64,000 nt of DNA from Mesorhabditis belari (lineage: Eukaryota > Nematoda > Chromadorea > Rhabditida > Rhabditidae): positions 310,001 to 374,000 of the forward strand of contig CAUEEP010000901.1 of NCBI GenBank assembly GCA_958450365.1. The letters run 5' to 3'. Under the pieces are notes generated by a model. It did not search any database, was not told the origin of the DNA, and saw only the letters and a list, made by a program, of their open reading frames with translations. A program made the translations under genes and the position numbers. Below are positions 51,919 to 63,730 of the stretch, one piece after another; positions within the stretch are counted from its first letter, which is position 1, and each line of letters opens with the position of its first letter.

Positions 51919-53182
51919 TTAAACGGAGCCGCTTCCAGATGGGGCATCGTGATCTCGAGGTTCGCTTGGACCTTCACCACCTTCTAAAAGAAATTGTTTA
52001 AAGTGAGATAAAATATGGAAGCTTGTCAAGTAGTATTAAATTTGTCAATAAACCTATCGAACCTTAACTCTCGAACAATCTTGTATAATTATACCGTTTG
52101 ATTTTAATCATAAGTTTTTTTAAAAAGCATACTAACAAAATTTACCTGTAGGCGTCTCAATGGCAGTGTTTTCGCCTTCCTTTTGTTCTGCTTCACCCTC
52201 GTTTTCACCAAAATTCAACCAAGACTAAAATTACAAATTGGAATTACACAATAAATCACAAAGCGCACCTGTTCAACAATTTGCTGAACTCGTTTCTCGT
52301 ACTCTCGTCGACTCTCTTGGTAGAGTTGAGCGGCAAGGGAGTTCGCTGGTGAGTTCGGGTTCGGCTCGTCGAGAAGGGATTGAATCGATGTTAAAATGGC
52401 CGCAACATCATAGGTTGGAGACCAACGATTCTAAAAACATGAAATTAACAAGAATTATTTCGATCGATCGAGACCTTTGTATTTTTACTCTTGAATTTTT
52501 TATAAAAGCTTTATCCTATCCAGAAAACATCCTTACTTGCAAGATGTCCAAACAAATCGAGCCGTCGTTGTAAACATTGGGATGGAACATTTTCGAGATG
52601 AACTTCACTGTCGGTGGCTTGTTTGGATATTCCTCTGTGAACTCAAGAGACAGCTTGAGTGCCATCCTAAAGAAAATCCCAATTTTCACAAGGTCAATAA
52701 GGGCAAATGGAATAAATTCGAAGTAGCCTTAATTACCTCAAAGGGTGTGTCCTGTGGTCCAAAAATGATCGCTTCCCATGTCAGAATGTTGTTTTCTGTC
52801 GGGGCTCCTGCACACGCCAGCTGGAGGGTCCTCCTAAAATTTTAATTTAGTGCCAACTTTAAAAAAAAACTAATATAACAATGAACCACATACCACTATA
52901 CAGTTAAATCTCCGAGTGCTTTACTTATGAGAATTAGATGGCTTACACGTAATCACGGCTTCAAAACAGAACCAGCCATTCGGTAGATTTTATGTTTTAG
53001 TTTTAAAACATCAACCCACTGTCGAGATTGTATTTATTTTTCCAATATAATTTAATCCATGGAGAAAGCTAAGTCTAGTAAATCCTATCTGAGCCGCTCT
53101 ACTATCTTTTGAACAGATAAAAGCCAACAAACCTGAAGTTTTTGAAATCCCTCATGAGTCGGCGTCTTGATGGAGTCGTCAT
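51919..53182 (-). CDS. ubc-1: Ubiquitin-conjugating enzyme E2, RAD6/UBC-1 type, with frame breaks
   Basis: E2 enzyme of the RAD6 family (histone H2B and N-end-rule ubiquitylation by family knowledge). Exons: 53182-53133 ([14 protein letters not shown]), 52833-52737 ([20 protein letters not shown]), 52666-52537 ([34 protein letters not shown] with the active-site Cys), 52430-52269 ([40 protein letters not shown]), 52224-52146, 51983-51919 (acidic tail ending SGSGSV). The expected LQEDPPAGVS segment is read in a shifted frame (one base short near 53140, one extra near 52818), and exon 3 joins exon 2 two bases short, at 'ggcactcaagctg'. The exonic length is not a multiple of three. Splice sites and the 3' half are intact, so I favour sequence errors over a pseudogene. 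Confidence 0.85.
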
Positions 53183-54646
53183 TTTTCAGTAAATATGAAG
53201 CGAAGAAAGAGCGTAAACGGGCAATAACTGAAAATATGACCGGTCAAAGAATTTTGAGCAAGATAAGAAAAAATGAAATGAAAAATAACTTTTCCTTGAA
53301 AAACAATCGATTAGTAGCGCCTTAAGATAACGATTTCACAATTTGCGTAAACACTCAGGATCTGGGGATTTCCTGTCCAAAACATGTTCACGTCGAGCAA
53401 ATTATCCAAAAACAAGCGGCCTAAATTTCTCGCCTAGCAACGCCATGGAATTTCTCTCGGAAATTTCGTGTATCTATCGTGTATCGTGTTTTTGGAGATG
53501 AATTCGAAAAAACTAGAGCTCGATTTTTGACCATTCAATGAAACCAGTGCTGCGTAAGATTTTGAAAACCTGAACAAATCGACAGAGAAACAGAAAAGTT
53601 CACAAAAACAGAAAATCTCAATCGATGTAACAGGCGCTCTCATTTTCATTTCCAATTCACTGATAGTGCGTAGATTTCTCACGGTAAAAGCCATCCATAC
53701 TTTCTTGAGGTTACGATCTTTGTCCAACATCAACCCCACTTCCTGACACTTTCTTGTTTACAAAATCGGTTTTGTTTCTGAAACTGTGTTCTTACCCTCT
53801 TGATGTATTGATGAATTTCATTCATGATTTCAAACTATCCAGGACGATTTTTATTTATTTTTGACTGATTAAGTATAGCATAGAGGAAAGGAATGCATAA
53901 AACTGTTGCTTTCAAAAGCTCTGTAGTAGCTGACTCAGGAGGCATTTTGGTTGGTGTAGTTGGCATGAACGTGTTCTCTGGTGGCGTTGTCAGGATTTCA
54001 GTTGTTGAAATCTGTTTGTTGTGGTTATGAGTTTGTTTGTTGGTATTGGTTGTTGTTTGTCTTGATGTAGTGCGTAGTTATTGTTGCTGTTGTTTTGTTA
54101 GTTTGTTGGTGTTTCCGTTGTTGTAGTTGTCTATGCTGGCACTGTTTATAGTTGGAGCCTTTAGTGTTGCTAGTCGGCACCTTTGTCGTTGTTGGCAGGT
54201 TTGATCGTTCTTCGTGTTCGTGCAGTAGTTGGCACTTTCGTTTGTGGTTGGTGCGGATTCGCTGACAAAGTTGAAGGGCTGTGACGGAATTTCTGTGGTC
54301 ATTTTTCGGTTCTTCGGCTTTCGAACACGGGCTCTTGCTATTAGTGCTATTAGCCAGACCTTTAGTCGAGCTTCACCATGTGCCAAGAGAACTAAAAACA
54401 GATTTTTTCTAGTTCTTTATCTAAAACCATTTTTGGTTTTATACTACCAATAAGTCAAGGTTGGATACTTGACTTGGGTGGAATCTTTTGAAGGATTTCA
54501 TTCGATTATCGTAAATTATTCAGTTGCTCCATACACTTTTTTGTGACTCTGGGGATCGATTAGCGGCATGACAGCCGAAGAGACGATTAAAGGTTGTTAA
54601 AAGGGAGAAAATCGTACTGTATTTTTATTGGGTTTTAAGGTAATTA
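53183..54646. other. Intergenic region with a Thr-codon-rich block
   Basis: Between ubc-1 and a MITE. A block at about 54180-54360 is related, inverted, to 59770-59960 (shared 'gctattagtgctattagcca', 'gtagttggcac'). No splice-supported gene was found; the minus-strand frame at 53434-53739 has no recognisable motif. Confidence 0.5.
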
Positions 54647-55174
54647 TTGGGTTGGTGAATTGAAAACTGCCGGACTGTGAACTAATATTTGTTTAACATA
54701 AAACCATAAATTCATTCCAAATAATTTCCCCCATTATTGAGGACTTCTGCCCATTTTACAGGCAATTTATGGATTCCTCTTTCGTGGTAGGATTTTGGTT
54801 TTGTGTGTGAGACAAGTGTGAGACTCAAAAATCGAGGACTGGAAGTGTCCCAGTTTGAGCATTTGAGCACTTTCTTCAAAAAAGAAACCCATTTTGGTAA
54901 TCAATAGAAAAGTTATGAGAATCAAAAATTAGGCTTATAGCCAAATTTCCAAAGATACACTTGAAGTAGTTTCGCTTAAAATGTAGAAAATTGTGAGAAA
55001 ATTCGTAAATTTCGCATTTCTTGAAAACCAGTTTTGAATCGTTCTGAATTTGGATATAAGCTTGATTTTTGATTCTCTGCAGCTTTTCCCCCGCTATTAA
55101 AATGAGTTTCTTTGAGAAAAAGATGTAAACATCACATATGACAATAGTCCGCAGTTTTCAATTCACCAACCCAA
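54647..55174. mobile_element. Mariner-type MITE, family C, complete copy
   Basis: 528 bp with ends 'ttgggttggtgaattgaaaa' and complement, TA duplication at 54645-54646 and 55175-55176. An internal pair of 'gaaacccattttggta' and its inverted partner gives a long foldback. The half copy at 20820 shares its left end and interior. Confidence 0.88.
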
Positions 55175-56041
55175 TAGAATACTCTAACAGTGAGAATACA
55201 ATGCACTCGTGAATAAACACAGAATCAGAGCAAAAGTAGATAACTAGGATGACTAGAAACTAGAGTATGGTCACTTTTTGAAATTTGATACGGTTTAGAA
55301 AAGCTTACTTACTGGCGAACAGAGTTTATGTCAAAGTTTGTCATTTCTGCGAATGCGATTAGTGAATGAAAATTAGTGAATAAAAATCAAAAAATACTTC
55401 CTGATAAAGAAGCCACTAAATTAAAATGCATTCGAATGCTCGTAAAAGTCTAAATGAAAAATAGAACAAAGACAAGTTAGATCATATTGTCATTTTGTTG
55501 ATTTTCTGATTGTAAGCATGTCTTGGTTATCTGTTTCTAGCTCTTTAAACTATTAGCAAAGTTTTCTTCAATATCACGAATCATTTTGAGCTCAAAATGT
55601 ATTGAATTTGTTTTAATGCTCTATTTTGAACTTTTCCTGTCTGCGGGTGATTTATTCAAAAAAAAATCTGTTAAAAGCACCAAAAACTTTTACTTTTAAG
55701 AAAATGAGCATCAAAATTTTGGCATTTCTTTTGGATTCATCTGAACAGTACAGGGCCCGCTCGAGGGATCGCAATCAATTAGCAGCGCGAATTAAAGAAA
55801 ACTTTTGATCTTCAATCAAAGATCGATCTCGAGCGGGCCCTGGGCAGAGATTTTCAAGAAAATAGGGGGAAGAGGGCAGTGAATGGAAAGGAATTCGTGA
55901 GAAAAAGTTGAAAATTATAATTGAATAGAAATATTTAGGCACATCTTCATCATTTGGTGGATCGAAAGGATCAATTGCGGGAAAATCGGGAATATGATTG
56001 TTTTCGAAAATTTCTTCTTTAGCACTGTTCAGATCGATTTC
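55175..56041. other. Intergenic region downstream of parvin
   Basis: Contains a short perfect inverted repeat, 'agggcccgctcgag' at 55752 and its complement at 55832, about 66 bp apart. Otherwise nothing recognisable. Confidence 0.5.
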
Positions 56042-59000
56042 CTAGACGTGTTTGTATTTGGTGAATAAGAGGTGGAGAAGGCGCAGAGTCGATTTCACAT
56101 CACCGTTTGCGATGTCAGCAACCTGAATCGAATATCGAAATACTTTTTTAATTACACATTCGCGACGAGGTGTTTTTTTGCGTTACTTGCCCCCAGTGGA
56201 GCGAGAGATGTCTCGCAAAGCTATTAGCCCCGAAATACACCTCCTATATGTAATATGTCATGCTGAATCCGAATCTCTAATCAGATTTTGAAAAATATTG
56301 CTGCCTCAAAAAATAACGGCTCTTTTTGGCTCGTGAGACAAAACGCCGCATTTCTCTTCTTTATCTGGTATCTTAGCTTGAATTCCTTTTTATATCTCTT
56401 TCCATTATGATTTGAAATGACTGACCCGAGATCTCGGCTTGATTCCGACTTGTTCCATCAATTGATAGGCGAATTGCACGTTTTTTCATTTTCTCCTCAT
56501 GAGTGGACACCTAGAATTTATAATTCAATGTAATCAAATTCAAAAGATCATTTCAAAGTAAACAATTACAGAATATAATAAATTTTTGAGTATTACCTGT
56601 AAATGGAAATGATGCAATGGAACAAAATATCCCTCTAAGAGTCCCATCATTAAAACGAGGAAAACCCCATCTTGAAATTGAGTTTCAATGTTGGAAACCT
56701 GAAAATAGAAGTCTAATTAAACAAAGTTCGATTTTTACTTTTAAATTTCACCTCCAAATTGATTTTGTTAAGATGTTTATTGCAAAAGCCAATAGAGATC
56801 CCTTGACGTGAGCCAATTTGTCCGGTCCGTAGTCGAAAAGAGTATCAAAAGCGTCTCGTTCACCCTGGAAATCACTTTAAATTCATACTTTTTTATATTA
56901 TAAATATTCCTATTAGAAGTTGTCTAGCCAAATTTTCTATCTTAATTATTTAAAATTTTACCTTCAGGCACTTTGGTTTAAAAGCTTAGCTTTTAGTCTT
57001 TGTAGGCTTCAGGTGATAACCTTTAAAGTAGGGTAGACGTTAATAAGCTACATCTTGATCTTAATAACTCGTATTGTAAGCTTCTCGTCTTAATAACTTC
57101 TATTGAACTTGTTCGTGCTTTTATATTAGATTTATTTGAATAAGATATTGCAAATACCTTTGGGCAAAGTTCTTCTTGTTTCTCGGTGAGAATCTTCCTT
57201 GCGGTAACGCTTTTCACCTGACCATTTTCCTTGCGAGCGAGCAGGATCTGAAAAGTTTTTAAATAAAACATAGAGTTCTTTAGATTTTCATGATGTATAT
57301 CATTAGTTTTAAATAGATAAATAAATAAATTCACAATCAACTATTCACTTAGATCTTTAGATTCTTTCTGTATTGTTTACCTGAGCATTGACGTGCTCTG
57401 GGAAACGAACGGGTGCTCGGAAATGAACAGCCAATGAAACCAAGAGTTGAATGATTGCCACGATGTCCTAAAGTTTTGAAAATTTTGATTTAATATTTGG
57501 AAAATTTACTTTGGTTATATTGTTCAAAATATATTGTATATTTTAGACAATATATTGTACATATTGTTCCAAAATATTCAGTACTTACATAAGAAATGCG
57601 GATTTCAACATTTCAACATTTTCATAGAATTTCCAACGATAGAAACCTGATGTTATAAACTAGAATCAATGAATGTTAAAAACTATTTGAAAGTTGTAAA
57701 TCTCCTCTACAAAATAGGCTAAAAAGGTGTTTCAATTGATCGAAGTATTGAAGAAATTTCGAGGGCGAAATGCGAGTGACCGAAAAAAGGAATCGAGCCA
57801 CTTTAGGGACAAGTTTAGTGTGCTCAAAATAGAGTTAGCTTCCCAGAATTGAAGATTTAAAAAAAGAAAGGATAACTATATATGAATGAAAAAAGTTTTC
57901 CCATGAAATGATCCGAACTCTTAATTATTTTGAATGATATTTGAATGCTTTTGAATGAAGGGCGGTCACTTTTAGCCAAAACCGAAGCTAACTCTATTTT
58001 GAGCACACTAACTTGTCCCTAAAGTGGCTCGATTCCTTTTTCGGTCACTCGCATTTCGCCTTCGAAATTTCTTCAATGCTTCGATCAAGGAAACACCTTT
58101 TGCCTATTTTGTAGAGGAGATTTACAACTTTCAAATAGCTTTTAACATTCATCGATTCTTGTTTTATAACATCAGGTTTCTATCGTTGGTTCAAGCCTCA
58201 TCAGGGTTTCAACATGAAAATGTTGAAATGTTGAAATCCGCATTTCTTATGCTGTACCTAATAGTTTAATTCTTATAATTTTCAAGTGACGGAGCAATGA
58301 TGAGCCTTTTCTTTCAATTTCTTCTTTTACAGTACTTGATAGATGTCTAATCGGCACTAAACCTTTGATGAATCATTTCAGAGTCCATTGAGCGTTTTCA
58401 TACTGTCCGGGGTTAAAATTCGATTCGCTGTCGAGACAACAATGTCCAATTTCTGTCGTTGTCCCTCCTCGGATTGAGAAACCTCCAGGCACTTCGATCT
58501 GAAATTGGCTCACTGTCTTCAAGTTGATCTGCTTGTCTACCCGAATCCCAGCGAGCTTCTCAATAAGCTTTTGCAAGACTTGACCGTCATAGAGATCATC
58601 TTGAATGTTCTTCACAACAATTCTCTCCTCAGCCACCTCGTCATTGATCCAACTAAAGGTTAAAACGTTTCTTAACTTATAAACATGATCTTATAGTTTG
58701 AAAAATAAGAAGTCAATCAAATTTCTTGATCAAATTACTAACCCAAGAAGCAGACGAACGACCTCGTGAACCCGAGGATCGTCGCTGGATTCTCTCGTCA
58801 AGAAGCGACGCTCAGTTCCTGAAAAAAGGAATAAACTTTGTACTTTCTTATTATACCATGTCATTATCAATCCTTCTCGTAAAATTTCCATTTTGATTTT
58901 TACTTTATTGATTTGAAAACAAATTGAAGATGGATATAAGAAAGGAATTTGCAAGCAATTGCAAGAGAAAGGCAACATTAGGATTTGACTAAATGAAGCC

Positions 59001-61868
59001 CATAGATGATTCAATCTCACACTGATAGCCAATCTCACACTGATTCCGAATCTGCTTTCCGTTTTTCCAAAATCATTTTCTATAAGAAGTTATATGTGTT
59101 TTAAGTTTTAAGGTGAAAATGCGAATTTTAAGCGGATGCCTTTATGATGGTTTTCTCACAGGCCTCGAACGGGGCTCGATGGTGTAGTGGGTTAAAAGTT
59201 TGCATACTTAACGACCGCAACTGTTTTTGCTCGAGTTCGATTCCTTTTCGCAATACTTTTGTTTAGTGTTTTGATGTTTTAACACCTGACTAGGGAAGAC
59301 CGTCCACTCAAGGTGAAATTTCAGAACGATGGGGAATCCAAAGCTTTTCATGGGGAATCTAATGCTGCTTTTAGTTTTTCCTAAATAGCAATGCAAGTTA
59401 TTTAGCAAAAAACGTTTTTGGCATTTCTATTTGAGGCGCGCACACTAACACACTAACTTTGCTTTACAGATGCCGTGGTGGCCTAATGGATAAGAGATTT
59501 GTCTCTAAAACAAGCTATTCCTTTTCGTCAAACGTTTGTTTAGCGTTTTGATGTTTTAACATCTGAATTTTATCTGCCTTTAAAACTATTATGTTTATAG
59601 TATTTTATTTTTTAAAAACTATGAAATTAGCATTGAAAAAAAGCCGATTGTTGCCTCCGAAACCTCAGAAATATCCGACTGTTGACTTTTCTTCAAAATT
59701 CACTCAAAGAAATTCTTGATCTCGGGCTTCTTGGCATAAATTTGACAAGATAAGAAGCGAAATAGGCTCTGGCTAATAGCACTAATAGCAAGAGCTCTGG
59801 CTAATAGCAATAATAGCAAGAGTTCGTGTCTCGAAAGCCGAAGAACCGAAAACGACCACAGAAATTTCCACAGCCTCGCCAACTTTGTCTAGCGAATCCA
59901 CGCCAACCACAACAAAAGTGCCAACTACTGCACGAACACGAAGAACGATCGAACCGCCAACAACGACAATTCACACAATGCCAAAAATAATAGAAAATTG
60001 CTTTTTTTGTGATGTAGAAATCAAAAATGGTATGCAAAAGTGCCGTAGATTTTAAAATACAAATTTTAACAACTACAACTGGCATAACAGAGCACCCTAA
60101 ACTTCTTTTGTCATGAAAAAACATTAAATAGCATACCCTTAGGGAATTTATCTCTTATTTATCTTTCAGATTTTAACTTCAAACCTTCAGCAATCTCAAT
60201 CTTCTTCGAAACGGCTGGAATCAACGCGTAGTCGAGCGCCTCACGTCCATCGTGATCAAGCTGAAAAATCGAGTTGAAAGCTGTATTTGAATTTGAATTT
60301 GAATTTGGATTTGAATTGCAAGTAAACCTTGAAAGCTAAGTTTAAAAGATAGAACAAAAAAAAAGAAATTCAATTTGAAAATAGTCGCTTACACCATTGT
60401 AAATAGTCGCTTACACGCTTACAGTCGCTTACACGCTTATACGCTTATACGCTTACAGTCGCTTACACGCTTACACCCGCTTACACCAAAGCTGGAGCAG
60501 CTTGCTATAAAAAAAACCCAAACTTGAAACAAACTATTGGACAATTCTCTTGCACAAACTTAAAACTCTGAATATCAACGTTGGCGCTTTAAAGTACAAT
60601 CCCCGGCTACCGTAATCCTAAGCTAATGCTTGCCAAACTTGCACTAGCTCTGGTTACGCTAGCCCAAGCAAGCTTTAGACCCGAGTCGACTTTCGGAAAG
60701 TTTGTGAAAGGATGAAAAATTGACAACTGGTTTTTTTCAAAATATAAATAGCTTTATCAATTTTGAACTGATTCTCTCACCAACCTGGTTAACTTCTTTC
60801 CCTTCTTGTTCTTGTGGATCTTGTGGTTTCCCCGGCGCATCTCCCGCCTCTTTTCCATCTTTTTTCTTTCGTGACAAAGTTCCCGAAAGCTTGTCCATAA
60901 ACGATTCGCTCTGAAAGTAAATCTTTTAAAATTATATAAATTTTGAATAAAATAATATCAAGATACGATCTGGTTCTAAATCTGAATCTGGTTCTGGCTC
61001 TAGCTCTGGTTCTAGCTCTGGTTCTGGATCTGGTTCTGAATCTGGTTCTGAATCTGGCTCTGGATCTGGTTCTGGCTTCCACTAGTTGATTCTGGACTTG
61101 AATCTAGCCCTGGGATTTGCCTGGATTTAGATCTTTTCCTAGCCCTGTGACCTGGCCCTAGCCCTGGCCCCCTAGGCAATGCTTCCAACTCTGGGGCTTA
61201 ACTTGTTTTGAAAACCCCCACTAGCCAGCCCTGTCGACTTTTCTACTAGATCTCTGAACCTGAGGTGATATTTTTTCATGGTCAAGATACGATTTTTGAG
61301 TAAATCTGAAAAGAATCTGAAGAAGTTGAGTATTACAGAAGTTCAAGATCATTTGAATTATTCGCTGAGATTTGCCATTTTACCGTATTTTCTCTAATCC
61401 TAGTGCATCCCGACGAGCCGAGTTGGTGACTATTTTACGGTTTCCAAGTTTTTGCAGAAGCTCAACACTCAAATCCCCCCCAAGATCTCATCGTCAGCTA
61501 CCTTCTCCAATCCCACATCGATAGGTTTTGATAAGTGCTTTTCGAGATTTCGAGGAATTTAGGCGACGCTCAGGGTGCACTACTATTAGAGAAAAGACAG
61601 TAGTTATCTTTAGATATTTTGCTTTAGATCTTAAGTCTTTAGATCCTTCGTCTTTAGATCTTTAGCCTTTAGATCTTTAGATATTTTAGATAATCTGTAA
61701 TACTTCTACAAATAGCTAACTTTAGATATTAGTATTTTATCTTTTTATCGATTTGTTCTTAACAATTAAAACAATCTTTTTCCTATAGCTCACCTTTTTC
61801 GAGCGCATCGTGTCGGTTTGTCGAGTCTCTTGCCGAGTCTCTTGCCGACGAATCTCTTGTGCAGCCAT
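56042..61868 (-). CDS. pat-6: Parvin (actopaxin), PAT-6 type, with frame breaks
   Basis: Adaptor of integrin adhesions with two calponin-homology domains; in C. elegans PAT-6 acts at muscle dense bodies (established). Exons: 61868-61794, 60910-60785 (MDKLSGTLSRKKK), 60260-60185, 58818-58743 (DDPRVHEVVRLLLG), 58652-58541 (WINDEVAEERIVVKNIQDDL, YDGQVLQKLIEKLAGIR), 58498-58363, 57467-57381 (IVAIIQLLVSLAVHFRAPVR), 57247-57158, 56864-56752 (GERDAFDTLFDYGPDKLAHV), 56698-56597 (FLVLMMGLLEGYFVPLHHFH), 56510-56426, 56122-56042 (VKSTLRLLHLLFTKYKHV, stop). Exon phases fit, but conserved sequence inside exons is interrupted by single-base shifts near 58486 (extra G), 58365-58396 (three missing bases), 56776 (one T short) and 56478 (one A extra). 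An earlier ATG at 61883 would add five residues. Intron 6 contains a 0.67-kb foldback element. Confidence 0.88.
57585..58253. mobile_element. Foldback element with about 260-bp arms
   Basis: The left arm (57585-57841) and right arm (57984-58253) are inverted copies of each other with few mismatches ('gagttagcttcccag' side innermost, 'aagaaatgcggatttcaaca' outermost), separated by about 140 bp. No reading frame. Lies between the parvin exons at 58363 and 57467. Confidence 0.88.
59165..59290 (+). mobile_element. tRNA-headed SINE-like element, family 2, copy 1
   Basis: 'gatggtgtagtgggttaaaa' (A box) and 'gagttcgattcc' (B box) are followed by the tail 'gttttgatgttttaacacct', which recurs in the next element at 59469. 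Lies in an intron of the parvin gene. Confidence 0.6.
59469..59570 (+). mobile_element. tRNA-headed SINE-like element, family 2, copy 2
   Basis: 'gtggtggcctaatggataag' (A box) leads to a degraded B region and the tail 'gttttgatgttttaacatct', shared with copy 1 about 280 bp upstream. Confidence 0.6.
60391..60488. repeat. 'gcttacagtc' / 'gcttacac' minisatellite
   Basis: About ten units of 'cgcttacac', 'cgcttatac' and 'cgcttacagt' in a parvin intron. Confidence 0.9.
60967..61080. repeat. 'tctggttctggctc' minisatellite
   Basis: Hexamer-based tract (tctggt, tctgaa, tctagc) in a parvin intron. Its antisense frame would be an Arg-rich run, but no splice sites support translation. Confidence 0.88.
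61382..61603. mobile_element. MITE family A, copy 2
   Basis: Shares ends and interior with 3381-3592 ('gaggaatttaggcgacgct', 'cacatcgataggttttgata'). The right end is slightly diverged ('gagaaaagacagta'). Confidence 0.8.
61625..61690. repeat. 'ctttagat' short tandem repeat
   Basis: Repeats of 'tctttagatctttag' in the first parvin intron. Confidence 0.8.
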
Positions 61869-61883
61869 CCCACTTTGAATCAT

Positions 61884-63080
61884 TTTTGAGATGACTAGGG
61901 AAAAAAATTGTTAAAAGTAGCTATAGAATTTATAAAACGAAAGCTCTGATTCAAAAAACTCTGAAATAATAACGAAAATGGGTAAAGAAATCTTGTCAAA
62001 CAAACTAGAAAGGCAGTGGAAAATTTTAAACGATACAAGTGAGTTATAAAACTATCTGATAAGAGTCAATTTTATGCAGAAAACTTTAAGACAACAAAAA
62101 ATGAACTTTTATTTGTAAAATGTTCAAGAAAAAGATTAACAAAAGCCAAGCAAAGCAAAGCAAAGCCAAGCAAAGCAATTTTTAACATAGAAACAATAGA
62201 TTTAGTCCAAAAGTTTGTACTTTGAAAATGAATTTATTTAAATGTAAATAAAAAGACGAAAATTGTAGTTAAAAGAAGAATTCTTTTGGGGCATTCGTTG
62301 TGCATTTTACAGCGTTTCTCCGCCCGCTGGCTCCCCAGCAAAAAAAGAGATTAAGAAAATAGAAGAGAACGTGGAGAAATGAGAAAAGAAAGGGGGAAAG
62401 GAAAGGGAATTCTTGATCGATATTCAGTCACAACAAATGACTCACAGAGATTTGAGAGAAAGAGAAAGAGAAAGAGAAAGAGAGAAAGAGAAGGATGCCA
62501 AATAAACATATTGTGTTGAATTTAAAGAAATACAGTGGTTGGAATATCACTCCTTTTAGCTAAAGCGTTTTCTAAGTCAAGCTAGAATCTCACAATCAAT
62601 AAAAGAGGATTTTTGAGTTTGCGGCAAAGTAATGACAAGAGGTAAAACTCTTCTGGACTTCGAGAAAGAACAGATCGAAGGATACACTACGATCAGTTGA
62701 TACACAGTTGATCAGGGTCTCTCGAATTTACTAAAAGTCGCTCCACTGCGAGGCAGAAATGGGCTTTCTTTGAAATTATCAAAATCCAACTCCTCATTTA
62801 ACACTGCCTTGTATTTTTACTCAAATCGTTTTTCTAAATTGTGGCATAACCTTTAAACTCCGAATTCTTGGCATCTTTCCCTCGTTTTAAGAAATGAAAT
62901 TGATTTAGTATCTTTTGCCTAAGTGCACTATTCCTATACCTTATCGTATTCTCATAAAATTCTAGTTTTTTTAATCTTTTTCTTTAAAGAATTTTCATTT
63001 TTCATTTTTATCATTTTTATACTTTCTTTTTTTCTTTTGTATGTCTACACTTTTTCGAGTTCCTCTTGAATAAAGTAATT
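61884..63080. other. Region upstream of parvin
   Basis: No gene recognised. It contains an 'agaaagag' microsatellite at 62455-62500 and a short 'aagccaagcaaagc' tract at 62144-62175. It may hold the parvin promoter; no specific element can be named. Confidence 0.5.
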
Positions 63081-63090
63081 GGCATTTGTT

Positions 63091-63289
63091 GGTTATACAT
63101 CCACAAAGACTCATCTCGGTGAAGCATCCCCATCCGAGTCTTCTCGGTTATCGATTCTCGTTCAACTGATCGACTGATCACTTCAGACGAGCACTCTACT
63201 TCACTTCATTGAACATAATCACCCCTTACAAGTTCACAGCTTCTTGCTTAACCGAGTTGAGTCTGTGGATTCTCTGTGGATGTAAAACC
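63091..63289. mobile_element. MITE family E, copy 1
   Basis: Begins 'ggttatacatccacaaagac' and ends near 'tctctgtggatgtaaaaccg', inverted ends. Internal 'gttcaactgatcgactgatc' is repeated almost unchanged in copy 2. Confidence 0.85.
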
Positions 63290-63368
63290 GACATGTACCC
63301 AAATTAGATTTTCGCTTGATATAATTCAAATTTTGGTACTTGTCAGTTTGTCGGTTTGTCGGTTTGTC

Positions 63369-63560
63369 GGTTATACATCCACAAAGACTCATCTCTTTGA
63401 AGCATCCCCATCCGAGTCTTCTCGGTTATCGATTCTCGTTCAACTGATCGACTGATCACTTCAGATGAGCACTCTACTTCACTTCATTGAACATAATCAC
63501 CCCTCACAAGTTGTCAGCTTCTGCTTGCTTAACCGTTTTGAGTCTCTGTGGATGTATAAC
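63369..63560. mobile_element. MITE family E, copy 2
   Basis: About 190 bp, with inverted ends 'ggttatacatccacaaagac' and 'gtctctgtggatgtataac'. It is over 90 percent like copy 1 by eye and in the same orientation, separated by about 80 bp with a 'gtcggttt' tandem repeat. Confidence 0.87.
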
Positions 63561-63730
63561 AGACAAGTACCAAGTAATTATATATCTCATCATCCAATCG
63601 TTTGAAAGAAAAGTCTTGTACTTGTTACCACTTTTGCATTTCATAACCAACAATTGCACATCCCATTTTGCATCTATCATTTTTAGAGTCAATTGAGAGC
63701 TACAACTCTCACAGCTCCACGACAGATACA

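Noticed and set aside
53434..53739. 101-codon minus-strand frame upstream of ubc-1
   Set aside because: No domain, composition or splice evidence; ubc-1 already has a complete N terminus downstream of it.
54078..54386. Minus-strand frame ending in a Gln run
   Set aside because: It comes from a low-complexity block duplicated at 59.8 kb, with no splice or start-site support.
60789..61082. Arg-rich minus-strand frame (repeated RTRFRTRSRT)
   Set aside because: It is the antisense reading of a hexamer minisatellite in a parvin intron.
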